This document shows positions 7,966 through 17,349 of a stretch of DNA of 64,000 nt, in pieces (position 1 is the stretch's first letter; every line of letters begins with the position of its first letter). Position numbers and translations under genes: made by a program. The DNA comes from Leptospira fluminis (GTDB lineage Bacteria > Spirochaetota > Leptospiria > Leptospirales > Leptospiraceae), in assembly GCF_004771275.1 (NCBI RefSeq), contig NZ_RQEV01000007.1:1-64000 (forward strand), read 5' to 3'. Below the pieces are notes generated by a model. That model was not told where the DNA came from. It did no database searches and worked only from the letters and a program-made list of their open reading frames with translations.

Positions 7966-10900
7966 ATGGTTCACGCGAAGTCCGAAAAGATCCCATACGA
8001 GCTGGGAGAGGAAATTTTCGAGGATTCCGTTTCGATCGCGTACCGGGGCTTTTTGGGGGTGGAGCGGAATCCGAAGATCATCCGTGTACAAAAAGCGGAA
8101 GGGCGCGAAGCTTCCGCTTTTTATTTCGTAAACGAATTCGAATTGGGAAAGCTGATCTCTAGTTCCGGAATCCTTCGCCCCGAATCCATGCTGGACGTGT
8201 CGGAAACGATGTGCCTCGTCTACGAAAACCTTCCGTACGGATTGTTGACCGAACGGTTGAAGAGCGGACTTTTCGTGGAGATGGAGGAGTTCCTCGAAAT
8301 GGCGATCTCCTTTTCGGAGAATCTGCTGCAATTGCATACTGTCGGGATCGTTCATAACCAGATTTCTCCGAACGCTTTCTTTTACGACGAATCCTCGCGC
8401 CTTTCCAAACTGGCATGGCTGAGCGGAGGATCTTTTCTTCTCTCGGACAAAGGAGGATATGTTCCTCAGAGATACACTCTGGACCTTCTCGCATATTGTT
8501 CGCCGGAAAATACGGGCAGATTGAACCGGGCCGTGGATTCCCGCTCGGACGGATACGCCCTAGGAGCTCTTTTTTACGAAATCCTTTCCGGAACTCCCCC
8601 GTTCCGATCGAGCGATCCGTTGGAACTGATCCATTATCATATCGCCAGGTCGCCCGTTCCCCTCACGAAGTTGCGCAAGGATATACCCCAGGCGGTATCA
8701 GATGTCGTAGGTAAATTGCTTTCGAAAATGCCGGAGGAAAGATACCAATCTCTGGAGAGTCTCGTCTTCGATCTGAGAGGGATCAGGGATTCGTTGCATT
8801 CCAGAAGGAGGCTTTCCCAATTCATACCCGGAGTTTACGAAGAAAGGATCGGATTTCGCGACTCGGGAAGAGTTTACGATCGCGAACAGGAAAGAAAGAT
8901 TTTCGAATCGGCGCTCGTCGAGACCGCCCGCGGAAAGCGGGAGATTCTGTTCGTTCAGGGGAAGTCCGGCACGGGGAAGACGACCTTCGTCGAAAACGCC
9001 GTATCCTATCTGGACATATATTCCGTACATTTCATCAGGGGAAAGTTCGAAGAGGATAAACAGGATATTCCCTATTTCGCGTTCCGTCAGATCATGAGCG
9101 ACCTTCTTCGGACCGTTCTGGAGAGAAAAGAGGAAGAGATCGTAAGATTAAAAACCTATATTAAGGAAACGTTAGGTGAAAGTTTCGAGATCCTCGCACA
9201 TTTACTTCCCGAGCTTGTGGATCTTTTGTCGGTCGGACAAAAAAGGAAGGAACGCAAAAAAGCCAGGGACGAAAAAACCTTATTCGCGGTAACGTTGCGA
9301 TTCCTTAATCTTTGTTTCGATAGGAGGAATCCCGGCATAATCCTGTTGGACGATTTGCAGTGGGCCGATTCCGCCTCCCAAGCATTGATCGAATATTTTT
9401 TACAAAACGAGGAGTGGGAAGGGATCTTATTCGTTTTGACCAACAGATTGGGAGAAGGGGAATTTTCCGATCCTAAGGCGAGACAGATCGCTCCTAATCT
9501 AAGAATTCGGGAAATCGTACTTTCTCCCCTGAGTAGAGAAAGCGTCCGTAAGTACGTCCAGGATAGTCTTTACATTGAGGTGGAGGATGCGAACCGATTG
9601 GTGGACATACTCGTAGCCAAGACCGACGGGAACCCTCTGTTCCTGCATCAATTTCTGAGGTCGTTGTTCCGGGATGCCTGTCTAACGTTCAATACGTCCA
9701 CGGGTAAATACGTTCCGGAATGGGAGCGTATCGTGCATCGTACGGTCACGGAAAACGTTCTTGATCTCGTTTTCGAGAGAATTTTGAAACTTCCCGAGGA
9801 GACCGCCCTGGTTTTGAGGGTAGGGGCCTGTATCGGAGCTAGATTCGACCTCAGATTACTTTACGATTATTTTAAGGACTCCCCGAATCTTCTCGTGAGA
9901 GGAATCCGGGAAAGCGTTCGGGAAGGGATTCTTCTGTACCAGGAGGCGGGAACCATGCTCTTTCCCGCTTTGCAATACATCACGCAAGGAAAAATCGAGG
10001 ATTCCGGATTACTTTCCTCCCTATCGGAAGTTCGGTTTCGTTTTTCCCACGATAGAATGAGCCAAGGAATCTCGGACGCCACCGATCCGATCGAGCGTAG
10101 AAAAATCCATAGACGTCTGGCTCTGATACTCATAGAAAAACAAAAACAAAACGGAACCTCCTCCTTAGTCCTAGAGATCGCGAGTCATCTGGTCCGTTCC
10201 CAAGAGCTGCACGAAGACGAGGAAAACAGCGAGGATTTTTTCCGTTATATGGTACTCGCCGGAAACGCTTCCAAAGCCGCAGCCGCTTACGAATCCGCGT
10301 ATTCGATTTTCAGTCTTCTTTCATCGCACCTGAAAAAAAGACATTGGAATTCCGAGAGAAAGACCGCTTTCGGAATCATGAAGTCTCTGGCAGAGTCCGC
10401 CTATTATCTTTTTAAGAAAGAGGAAGCGGAACGGATCGTTCAGGAATTATTGAATCAAGCGGAGAGCGCGATCGAAAAAGCGGAGATCTACCTCATGCAG
10501 TTGGAGGTGATGAACGTATATAACGATTTGGAAACCGCTTATCGTATCGGGGTCGATGCGTTGGAATGTCTCGGAATCCGATTCAGGGAAAAACCGGGAG
10601 TTTTGGATCTTTCTTGGGAATTCCTGAAGATGATGATCTATTCCAGAGGTAGAAGTCCGGAGAAGTTGGTAGATGCGAAGGAAAACAAGGATCCGCATAA
10701 GGTGGAGGCGGTCAACATCATAGTCAACCTACTGAATTACGGAAAGCATATGGACGAGACCGTAATGGCGTATCTTTATCTGAAATTGATCAATCTCACT
10801 TTAAAGGAAGGTAATTCTCCTCCTAGCTTTTTCGGATACGCTGGTTTCGGTTCCGTGATTCTGGCCGGGACGGGAAACTTTAAACTTTCGCTTCGATATT

Positions 10901-13239
10901 GGCAGTTGGCCGAAGCCGTTTTGGAACGTTTCGGTGCGGATCACCTTTATGGGAGGTATATATTCGGCCGAACAATTCTGCTGGATTACTTCAGGCATCC
11001 TTTTCGATCGATCGTGGATTTTGCGGAAGAAGCCTATCAAAAATGCCTTCAATACGGGGACTATCTGTGGGCGGGATTCGCATTGGTTTCGCAGAATATG
11101 TACCAGTTGTATTCCTCCGAAACGTCCCTATCGTATAGGGAAAAGATACGGGAGAATATCGCCAGAGGATCGAAACTAAATTATGATATTCTAAATATTT
11201 TCTTCCATATATCGGAGTCTTATCTCGAAGGATTGGAAGGACAGTCGGTGGAGACGGTCAAATTCAAGGGTTCGATCCTGAGTTATCCGGATTTCGAATC
11301 CGGAGTTTTGGACGTAACCGGCAACGGAACCGCGAATTCCTGGTATTCGACTCTGATCGGATCGTCGGCGTACTTGGCTCAGAATTACAGCGAGGCGGAG
11401 AGGATTTTCGAAAAATACAAGGACGACGTGGAAAAGTCCAGAATCCTTTTCTTATATTCCGAATTCAGATTTTACAAATCTCTGCTTCTGATCAGAATGT
11501 CCGAAAAGGGGAGGAATCTGACCCTAAGAGAAAGATTTTTCCTGAGAAATTCCCGTTTTCTGTTCGCGAGATGGGAGAAGATCTACCCTTCCGCTTTCCG
11601 TACGTATTCCGCGGTGCTAAAGGCGGAACTCGCCGAATACAAGGGCAAGTCGGATCTTGCGAATTTTTATTTCGAATCGGCGATCCATGAATTGGAAGTC
11701 GAATCCAGCGACCTAAGAAAGGCGATCGTATTCGAGCACGCCGCGCGGTGGAATATAAAACAGGATCGCATAGGTTACGGAAGGTTTCTACTGCAAAATT
11801 CGATCCGATTTTACGGATACTGGGGAGCTAGGGTTCTTGCCGAAAGATTGAGGGAGGAATTCGAGGAATTGCTAAGGACTTCCGACGGAGGAAAACGTTC
11901 CACAGGAAGGATTCTTTCGGATTCGACTCTTACTTCCTACAACTTGGATATGCGTACGGTGCTGAAGGCTTCGCAAAGCATTTCCGGCGTGATCGAGCTG
12001 AACGAATTACTGAGACAGTTGGTACGTACGATCGTGGAAAACGCCGCGGCGACCAGAGGTTTTTTGGTTTTGCCCGTCGGAAAAGAACTCTATCTTAGGG
12101 CAGGATCGGACATAGAAGAGCCAGGATTCTTGCCGAAGTCGATCGGCTTGGACGAAGCCGGACACTTGCTCCCGACCGAAGTGATCTACTTTTGTTTCCG
12201 CTCCGGGCAGAAAATCCTTTTGGCGGACGCGTCCAAGGATCCGTTGTATTCCGTAAATTCCTATGTTCGCAGGAGTAAGCCGAAATCGCTTCTATGCATG
12301 CCGATCACGAAACAGGGGCGTACTCTTTGCGTTCTGTATTTGGAAAACAGACTTACTTCCGGAATTTTCGACCAACATCGGTTGGAGATTTTGGAGATCC
12401 TTTCCGCGCAGGCCGTCATTTCCCTAGAAAACGCAAAACTGTACGAAGATATCACTTCCATGAATTCGGAATTGGAAAAGAAAGTCGCGGAACGTACGGA
12501 AGAATTGGAGCAATCCCTGGAGATCATTCGGAAGGATATGATCTATTCCAAACGGATCCAGCGGAGTATTCTTCCGGAGCATTTTACCTTTCCGAGATTG
12601 AGGTATTCGGTGAATTATCATCCCATGGACGAGGTGGGAGGGGATTTCTACGACCTATCCAAGGTGAAGGAAGGCAAATATAGGTTTTTTCTAGCGGATG
12701 CGACCGGTCACGGGGTCCAGGCGGCGCTCGTAACGATGGCCATAAAAGGGGAATACGAGAATTTGAAATTCAAATTCGACGACCCCGGGCAATTGTTATC
12801 CGAATTAAATAATGCAATTTTAATGAAATATAAAACTCTTTACTTTACCGCCGTGCTCGCCGACCTGGATCTGAACGAAATGAAAATGCAATACGCCTCC
12901 GCCGGTCACGTTTCCCAATACCTGATACGCGACGGCGAGGCGAGCGAACTCTCCAAAACCGGCGCCATCCTGGGCTTTATGAAGGATTATCCGTATAAGA
13001 CCGAAGGGATGCCGCTTCGTTCCGGGGATCGTCTTTATTTATTTTCCGACGGAGTTTTCGAGGAGTTCGACGTGGATAAGGTCGAATACGGTGAAAGCCG
13101 GTTTTTGGATTCAGTCAAGTCGACGACGCATTTCGAGCCGCAGCAGCAAGCCGAGAAGATCATTCATTCGTTGCAGGAATTTCTAGACGGAGAGTCCGTC
13201 CAGGACGATATTACGCTGATCGTTCTTGCCGTAGAATGA
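7966..13239 (+). CDS. Pseudokinase-AAA ATPase-GAF-SpoIIE phosphatase
   Basis: A 1757-residue cytoplasmic signalling protein. Residues 1-270 have a Ser/Thr kinase fold (CSPEN and SDGYALGALFYEILSG motifs of the C lobe) but the catalytic loop reads HNQISPNA instead of HRDxxxxN, the DFG site reads WLS and the ATP lysine is Arg, so it should be a pseudokinase. Residues 310-600 are a STAND/AAA ATPase with Walker A GKSGTGKTT (about 333) and Walker B IILLDDLQW (about 458). A helical repeat region (about 700-1300) follows, then GAF (about 1330-1490), a coiled coil and a SpoIIE/PP2C phosphatase (about 1530-1757) with intact GGDFYD, ADATGHG, SDG and DD metal sites. Relatives of PknK type usually end in a histidine kinase. 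It probably links a sensed ligand to dephosphorylation of an anti-sigma antagonist. Confidence 0.88.
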   Translation: MVHAKSEKIPYELGEEIFEDSVSIAYRGFLGVERNPKIIRVQKAEGREASAFYFVNEFELGKLISSSGILRPESMLDVSETMCLVYENLPYGLLTERLKSGLFVEMEEFLEMAISFSENLLQLHTVGIVHNQISPNAFFYDESSRLSKLAWLSGGSFLLSDKGGYVPQRYTLDLLAYCSPENTGRLNRAVDSRSDGYALGALFYEILSGTPPFRSSDPLELIHYHIARSPVPLTKLRKDIPQAVSDVVGKLLSKMPEERYQSLESLVFDLRGIRDSLHSRRRLSQFIPGVYEERIGFRDSGRVYDREQERKIFESALVETARGKREILFVQGKSGTGKTTFVENAVSYLDIYSVHFIRGKFEEDKQDIPYFAFRQIMSDLLRTVLERKEEEIVRLKTYIKETLGESFEILAHLLPELVDLLSVGQKRKERKKARDEKTLFAVTLRFLNLCFDRRNPGIILLDDLQWADSASQALIEYFLQNEEWEGILFVLTNRLGEGEFSDPKARQIAPNLRIREIVLSPLSRESVRKYVQDSLYIEVEDANRLVDILVAKTDGNPLFLHQFLRSLFRDACLTFNTSTGKYVPEWERIVHRTVTENVLDLVFERILKLPEETALVLRVGACIGARFDLRLLYDYFKDSPNLLVRGIRESVREGILLYQEAGTMLFPALQYITQGKIEDSGLLSSLSEVRFRFSHDRMSQGISDATDPIERRKIHRRLALILIEKQKQNGTSSLVLEIASHLVRSQELHEDEENSEDFFRYMVLAGNASKAAAAYESAYSIFSLLSSHLKKRHWNSERKTAFGIMKSLAESAYYLFKKEEAERIVQELLNQAESAIEKAEIYLMQLEVMNVYNDLETAYRIGVDALECLGIRFREKPGVLDLSWEFLKMMIYSRGRSPEKLVDAKENKDPHKVEAVNIIVNLLNYGKHMDETVMAYLYLKLINLTLKEGNSPPSFFGYAGFGSVILAGTGNFKLSLRYWQLAEAVLERFGADHLYGRYIFGRTILLDYFRHPFRSIVDFAEEAYQKCLQYGDYLWAGFALVSQNMYQLYSSETSLSYREKIRENIARGSKLNYDILNIFFHISESYLEGLEGQSVETVKFKGSILSYPDFESGVLDVTGNGTANSWYSTLIGSSAYLAQNYSEAERIFEKYKDDVEKSRILFLYSEFRFYKSLLLIRMSEKGRNLTLRERFFLRNSRFLFARWEKIYPSAFRTYSAVLKAELAEYKGKSDLANFYFESAIHELEVESSDLRKAIVFEHAARWNIKQDRIGYGRFLLQNSIRFYGYWGARVLAERLREEFEELLRTSDGGKRSTGRILSDSTLTSYNLDMRTVLKASQSISGVIELNELLRQLVRTIVENAAATRGFLVLPVGKELYLRAGSDIEEPGFLPKSIGLDEAGHLLPTEVIYFCFRSGQKILLADASKDPLYSVNSYVRRSKPKSLLCMPITKQGRTLCVLYLENRLTSGIFDQHRLEILEILSAQAVISLENAKLYEDITSMNSELEKKVAERTEELEQSLEIIRKDMIYSKRIQRSILPEHFTFPRLRYSVNYHPMDEVGGDFYDLSKVKEGKYRFFLADATGHGVQAALVTMAIKGEYENLKFKFDDPGQLLSELNNAILMKYKTLYFTAVLADLDLNEMKMQYASAGHVSQYLIRDGEASELSKTGAILGFMKDYPYKTEGMPLRSGDRLYLFSDGVFEEFDVDKVEYGESRFLDSVKSTTHFEPQQQAEKIIHSLQEFLDGESVQDDITLIVLAVE

Positions 13240-13270
13240 GTCTTACGGTTCTCGAAGGAGAAGTTTAGGT

Positions 13271-14665
13271 TTGCTGGGTTTTTTCGTAGTCTTTTATATT
13301 CTGATCACTATCCTTGTGGGGGCCTTCGCCTCCAAATTCGTTCGTAGCTCCACGGACTACGTTCTTGCTGGAAGAAGGCTTCCGCTTTTTCTAGCGTCTT
13401 CCGCGTTATTCGCCACTTGGTTCGGATCGGAAACGTTGATGGGGGCTTCCTCCAAATTCGTGGACGGAGGGATTCTTTCCGTAATCGAAGATCCTTTCGG
13501 TGCGGCTCTTTGTCTTTTCCTCGTCGGATTCGTTTTTGCAAGACCGTTGTATCGGATGAACATCCTCACGTTCGGAGATTTGTATCGAAATCGATTCGGC
13601 CGGAAGGTGGAGTTTCTTTCTTCCCTTTTTATGATTCCCTCTTATTTCGGATGGATCGCCGCGCAATTGGTGGCGATGGGAATCGTGTTGAATTCCTTGT
13701 TCGATTTCGAAATATACGTCGGGATTCTGATCGCCGCGGTCGTAGTACTGATCTACACGTATGTGGGAGGAATGTGGGCGATTTCGATCACTGATTTTGC
13801 ACAGACGATTCTGATCGTATTGGGCTTAAGCGTTTTGGTTTGGGATCTGATGGGAAAGGCGGGCGGGATTCAGACCCTGACTTCCGATTCTAGACCCGGA
13901 TTTTTCGATTTTCTTCCCCCTCCGAAATTGGACGCCGTTTTGGCCTATATAGCGGCGTGGATTACGATCGGGTTAGGTTCCGTTCCCCAGCAGGATATTT
14001 TCCAGAGAGTGATGTCTTCCAAATCCGAAAAGGTGGCGGTATATTCCTCGTATCTGGGTGCCCTCATGTATCTGACCGTGGCCTTCCTGCCTTTACTGGC
14101 CGGATATTTCGCAAGAAAAGTCTATCCTGATATCGCGGTCGGCGACAATCAGATGATCCTACCGCAGGTAGTACTTGTCCATTCCGGTCTTTTGATTCAG
14201 ATTCTTTTTTTCGGAGCCTTACTCTCCGCTATCCTAAGTACGGCCTCCGGGGCAATCCTTGCTCCGGCGACAGTACTCGGGGAAAATCTCATCCGACCTT
14301 TTTTGAAAGATCCGAACGAGGCTCTTTTGCTGCGGACTCTACGTTTGTCCGTACTGTCCGTTACCGCAGTTTCTACCATAATGGCGTTAAGCGAAACGAA
14401 CATCTATCAATTAGTCGCCGATTCCTCGTCCATCAGTTTGGTTTCTCTCTTCGTCCCTCTTGTCGCCGCCCTTTTTTGGAAACGATCCAATGCGACCGGA
14501 GCGATCTTCGCGATGTTTTGGGGTATGATCGCCTGGATCGGTTTTAAACTTTTCGGACCGGATTGGCTTCCTGCGTCTCTTCCGGGATTAGCGATCAGTT
14601 TTTTGGGACAATGGACCGGTTTATATTTTCCGATTTCCCGGTTGGAATCCCCGAAGGATGCTTAA
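13271..14665 (+). CDS. Sodium:solute symporter family protein
   Basis: Inner-membrane sodium-coupled transporter of the SSS family, 464 residues, with about 13 hydrophobic helices. The N-terminal signature SSTDYVLAGRRLPLFLA and ATWFGSETLMGAS is typical of SSSF carriers of amino acids, sugars or carboxylates. The start is a TTG at 13271 with AAGGAG ten bases upstream; no ATG gives a complete first helix. It follows the large signalling gene by 31 bases and its stop overlaps the convergent diguanylate cyclase gene by four bases. The substrate is not evident. Confidence 0.88.
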   Translation: MLGFFVVFYILITILVGAFASKFVRSSTDYVLAGRRLPLFLASSALFATWFGSETLMGASSKFVDGGILSVIEDPFGAALCLFLVGFVFARPLYRMNILTFGDLYRNRFGRKVEFLSSLFMIPSYFGWIAAQLVAMGIVLNSLFDFEIYVGILIAAVVVLIYTYVGGMWAISITDFAQTILIVLGLSVLVWDLMGKAGGIQTLTSDSRPGFFDFLPPPKLDAVLAYIAAWITIGLGSVPQQDIFQRVMSSKSEKVAVYSSYLGALMYLTVAFLPLLAGYFARKVYPDIAVGDNQMILPQVVLVHSGLLIQILFFGALLSAILSTASGAILAPATVLGENLIRPFLKDPNEALLLRTLRLSVLSVTAVSTIMALSETNIYQLVADSSSISLVSLFVPLVAALFWKRSNATGAIFAMFWGMIAWIGFKLFGPDWLPASLPGLAISFLGQWTGLYFPISRLESPKDA

Positions 14666-15771
14666 GCGGAAACACGATTGCGACCTGTGGATTTGGATTG
14701 ATATAGTTTTTCGTCCGCTACCTTAAGAAAATCCTCGGTATTCTGGTCCGATTCCAAAGTGGAGATTCCTATACTTACCGTGACTCGCCACGGAACCCCC
14801 TCGAAAATTTCGGATTCTATGCTATTCCGGATCCTTTCGGCAACGAAGAGAGCGCCGTCTTTGCCCGTATTCGTTAAGATGATGCAAAACTCTTCTCCTC
14901 CGTATCGGGCCGCTACGTCGCAGTCCCGTACTAGACCGAACAGCAATCCTCCGATTCGGGCAAGTAACCGGTCGCCGGTCAAATGACCGAGCATGTCGTT
15001 CGCCTTCTTGAAATTGTCCAGATCCAAGAGTAGGGCCGAAACCGGAAAATCGTAACGTTTCGACGCGGAAAGCATGGTGTTCATTGCCTCCATTAAGTGC
15101 CGCCTATTGTATAATCCGGTCAGTTGGTCCTTGTGCGAAAGTTCGAGTAGGTTACGGTTCGATTCCTCCAATTGTAGTTGGAGAAAATTCCCCTTCAGCC
15201 GAGCTGTCTCCACGATCACGGAAGAAAACAGGCTTCCGATACTGAATGCGATGATCGGAGCGAGGGTGTTGAAATCTATTTTTTCGTTTAACACGAATTC
15301 GTATCCGACCAGAAACCAGAAAAAATTCACCGCTACGATCAGTACGTAGGTCATGATGCTCGTTCGCACGAATAAAGGCAGAGTAAGAAGGCCGAAACAA
15401 TAGGCGGAATAATCCGTCATGTGCGCCAAGTCTACGAGGGTGAGAGACGTGGTCAAAAGGGTCGCCCCGACAGCGTAAACGTACGTAAGGATTCGCAAGG
15501 ATTTCGTATCGGAGATTGCGCTTAGCAGAAAATACCAAACGACGGAAAAGACGGCTATTGCTCCGAATGTGAGAATGTATAAATATTGTATTATGCTTCC
15601 TTCCGGCAATCCGGGCGAAACCGCGAATTGCACTATCAATAGAGCGGAGATCAGGATGGAAGAGATACAGAGTACTCTCACGGTCTTACCGTTGTCTAAC
15701 GCGCGTATCTCCCTGATTTGGGAGGATTTTGCCCTAAGCAGATCTTCGTTGATATAGTCCCAGAGTTTCAT
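14662..15771 (-). CDS. Membrane diguanylate cyclase (GGDEF)
   Basis: Makes cyclic di-GMP from two GTP. 369 residues: about six transmembrane helices in residues 25-195, a short linker coil, then a GGDEF domain beginning KDQLTGLYNRRHLMEAM. The active site is GGEEF (about residues 288-292), and the RDCD motif five residues before it is the RxxD inhibitory site, so product feedback is expected. The membrane part has no recognised sensor family. The gene stands alone, convergent with the symporter with a four-base overlap. Confidence 0.92.
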   Translation of the reverse strand: MKLWDYINEDLLRAKSSQIREIRALDNGKTVRVLCISSILISALLIVQFAVSPGLPEGSIIQYLYILTFGAIAVFSVVWYFLLSAISDTKSLRILTYVYAVGATLLTTSLTLVDLAHMTDYSAYCFGLLTLPLFVRTSIMTYVLIVAVNFFWFLVGYEFVLNEKIDFNTLAPIIAFSIGSLFSSVIVETARLKGNFLQLQLEESNRNLLELSHKDQLTGLYNRRHLMEAMNTMLSASKRYDFPVSALLLDLDNFKKANDMLGHLTGDRLLARIGGLLFGLVRDCDVAARYGGEEFCIILTNTGKDGALFVAERIRNSIESEIFEGVPWRVTVSIGISTLESDQNTEDFLKVADEKLYQSKSTGRNRVSA

Positions 15772-15931
15772 GGCCGATCAGATTCATAGACGGATGATCG
15801 TCGCGGATTTTACACTTAGATCGCACCGAGCGGGCCACTATTTTATAATTTTTTTCTTAATAATGGAGCGAAAGAAAAATGTTTCCCCTTTCGTCCCATA
15901 TGCAAAAGGTAAAAGGACGTCGTCCGATTTT

Positions 15932-17209
15932 TCAGAACCCTTTGAATCTTTCCGCCGCCAAACGCTCCAATGCTTCCCTATGATTCGGATGAGCGATTCG
16001 AATCAGCTCGTTCGCCCTCTGGCGTAGGTTTTTTCCGTATAGATCCGCCACTCCATATTCTGTAACGATGTAATGAACGTGGGCTCGAGTGGTCGTGACG
16101 CTCGCTCCCGGTTTTAAGGTGGCCACGATTCTGGATTCTCCTTTGGAGGTTGTGGATGGGAGGGCGATGATCGGTTTTCCCCCTTCGGATAAGGAGGCGC
16201 CACGGATAAAATCCATTTGTCCTCCCACTCCCGAAAATTGGCGAGTGCCTATGGAGTCCGCACAAATCTGTCCGGTAAGATCTACTTCGATCGCGGAATT
16301 GATTGCGGTGACCTTAGGATTCTTTCGGATCACGGAAGTGTCGTTGACATAACCTATATCCAGTAGCAGAACTTCGGGATTATCGTCTATAAAGTCGTAC
16401 AATCTTTTGGTTCCCATAACGAACCCGCTCACCACTTTTCCCGGATGTTTCTTTTTTTTCAGTCCGTTGACGATTCCTTTTTCGATCAAGGGAATCGCTC
16501 CGTCCGAAAACATTTCCGTATGGATTCCCAGGTCCTTGTGATTCGACAAACAGGAAAGTACCGCGTTCGGAATCGCTCCGATTCCCATTTGTAATGTTGC
16601 GCCGTCCTCGACGAGTCCCGCCACATGCTTTCCGATCAATGTCTCCACCTCGCTAGTAGGAAAAGCCGCGGCCTCCAAAAGCGGAGTGTGACCCTCCACG
16701 ATGGAGTGGATTTTACTTACGTGCAGGATCCCGTCTCCGTGGGTACGCGGCATATTTGCGTTCACTTGTGCGATCACGATTTTCGCCGTATCGACCGCCG
16801 CCTTTGCTATATCTACGGAAACTCCCAAAGAGCAAAATCCGTGCTTATCCGGAGGAGACACGGAGATCAGAGCGACATCTATCGGGAGGATTCCCTTTCG
16901 GAATAGGGAAGGGCATTCGCTTAAGAAAACGGGAACGTAATCCGCCCTACCTTCTTCCACGGCTTTGCGCATATTCGCCGCTACGAAAAGAGCGTTGATT
17001 TTAAAACTTTCTTCCATGCCCGGAGAGCTGTAGGGAGCTTCCCCTTCCGTATGAATGTGGACGACTTCCACATTTTTAAGTTCTCGGGATCGATTGGCAA
17101 GGGCTTGGATGAGAAGCGGAGGGGCCGCAAAGACACTATGAATGAAAACGCGATCGTTGGACCGGACGGAAGATAGGGCTTGGTCGGCAGTGGTAAATGA
17201 TTGGTTCAT
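15932..17209 (-). CDS. Acetyl-CoA hydrolase/transferase family CoA-transferase
   Basis: Moves coenzyme A between carboxylic acids, probably using acetyl-CoA as donor; closest in pattern to 4-hydroxybutyrate CoA-transferases and succinate:acetate CoA-transferases. 425 residues with the catalytic Glu in HTEMFSDG (about residue 232), and the CoA-binding stretches GLVEDGATLQMGIGAIPNAV and QFSGVGGQMDF. The C terminus (HPNHREALERLA) is complete. It is a single gene, divergent from an MFS transporter across a region with an inverted repeat. The acyl substrate cannot be fixed from sequence. Confidence 0.9.
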   Translation of the reverse strand: MNQSFTTADQALSSVRSNDRVFIHSVFAAPPLLIQALANRSRELKNVEVVHIHTEGEAPYSSPGMEESFKINALFVAANMRKAVEEGRADYVPVFLSECPSLFRKGILPIDVALISVSPPDKHGFCSLGVSVDIAKAAVDTAKIVIAQVNANMPRTHGDGILHVSKIHSIVEGHTPLLEAAAFPTSEVETLIGKHVAGLVEDGATLQMGIGAIPNAVLSCLSNHKDLGIHTEMFSDGAIPLIEKGIVNGLKKKKHPGKVVSGFVMGTKRLYDFIDDNPEVLLLDIGYVNDTSVIRKNPKVTAINSAIEVDLTGQICADSIGTRQFSGVGGQMDFIRGASLSEGGKPIIALPSTTSKGESRIVATLKPGASVTTTRAHVHYIVTEYGVADLYGKNLRQRANELIRIAHPNHREALERLAAERFKGF

Positions 17210-17230
17210 GTTAGGATGGAAAACTCGCTA

Positions 17231-17245
17231 GACTAAATTCTAGTC
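17231..17245. promoter_or_regulatory. Inverted repeat in divergent promoter region
   Basis: GACTA, five bases, TAGTC forms a perfect inverted repeat between the CoA-transferase and MFS transporter genes, and a further CTAG/ACTAG lies on either side. It could be the binding site of a dimeric repressor acting on one or both genes. No regulator gene is adjacent. Assigned only from symmetry and position. Confidence 0.35.
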
Positions 17246-17349
17246 ATACTAGGGATATGGATTCTAAAGTTGGATTTTTTAGTACGAGTTTCTTTCTAAA
17301 AGTAAAATTTTCTCCCTTTCTTCGGAATCTTATAAAGGCTGGTTGTATT

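Noticed and set aside
7555..8355. A 266-codon frame on the minus strand
   Set aside because: It lies opposite the membrane-protein and signalling genes and reads as a low-quality Gln/Arg/Phe-rich sequence without domains.
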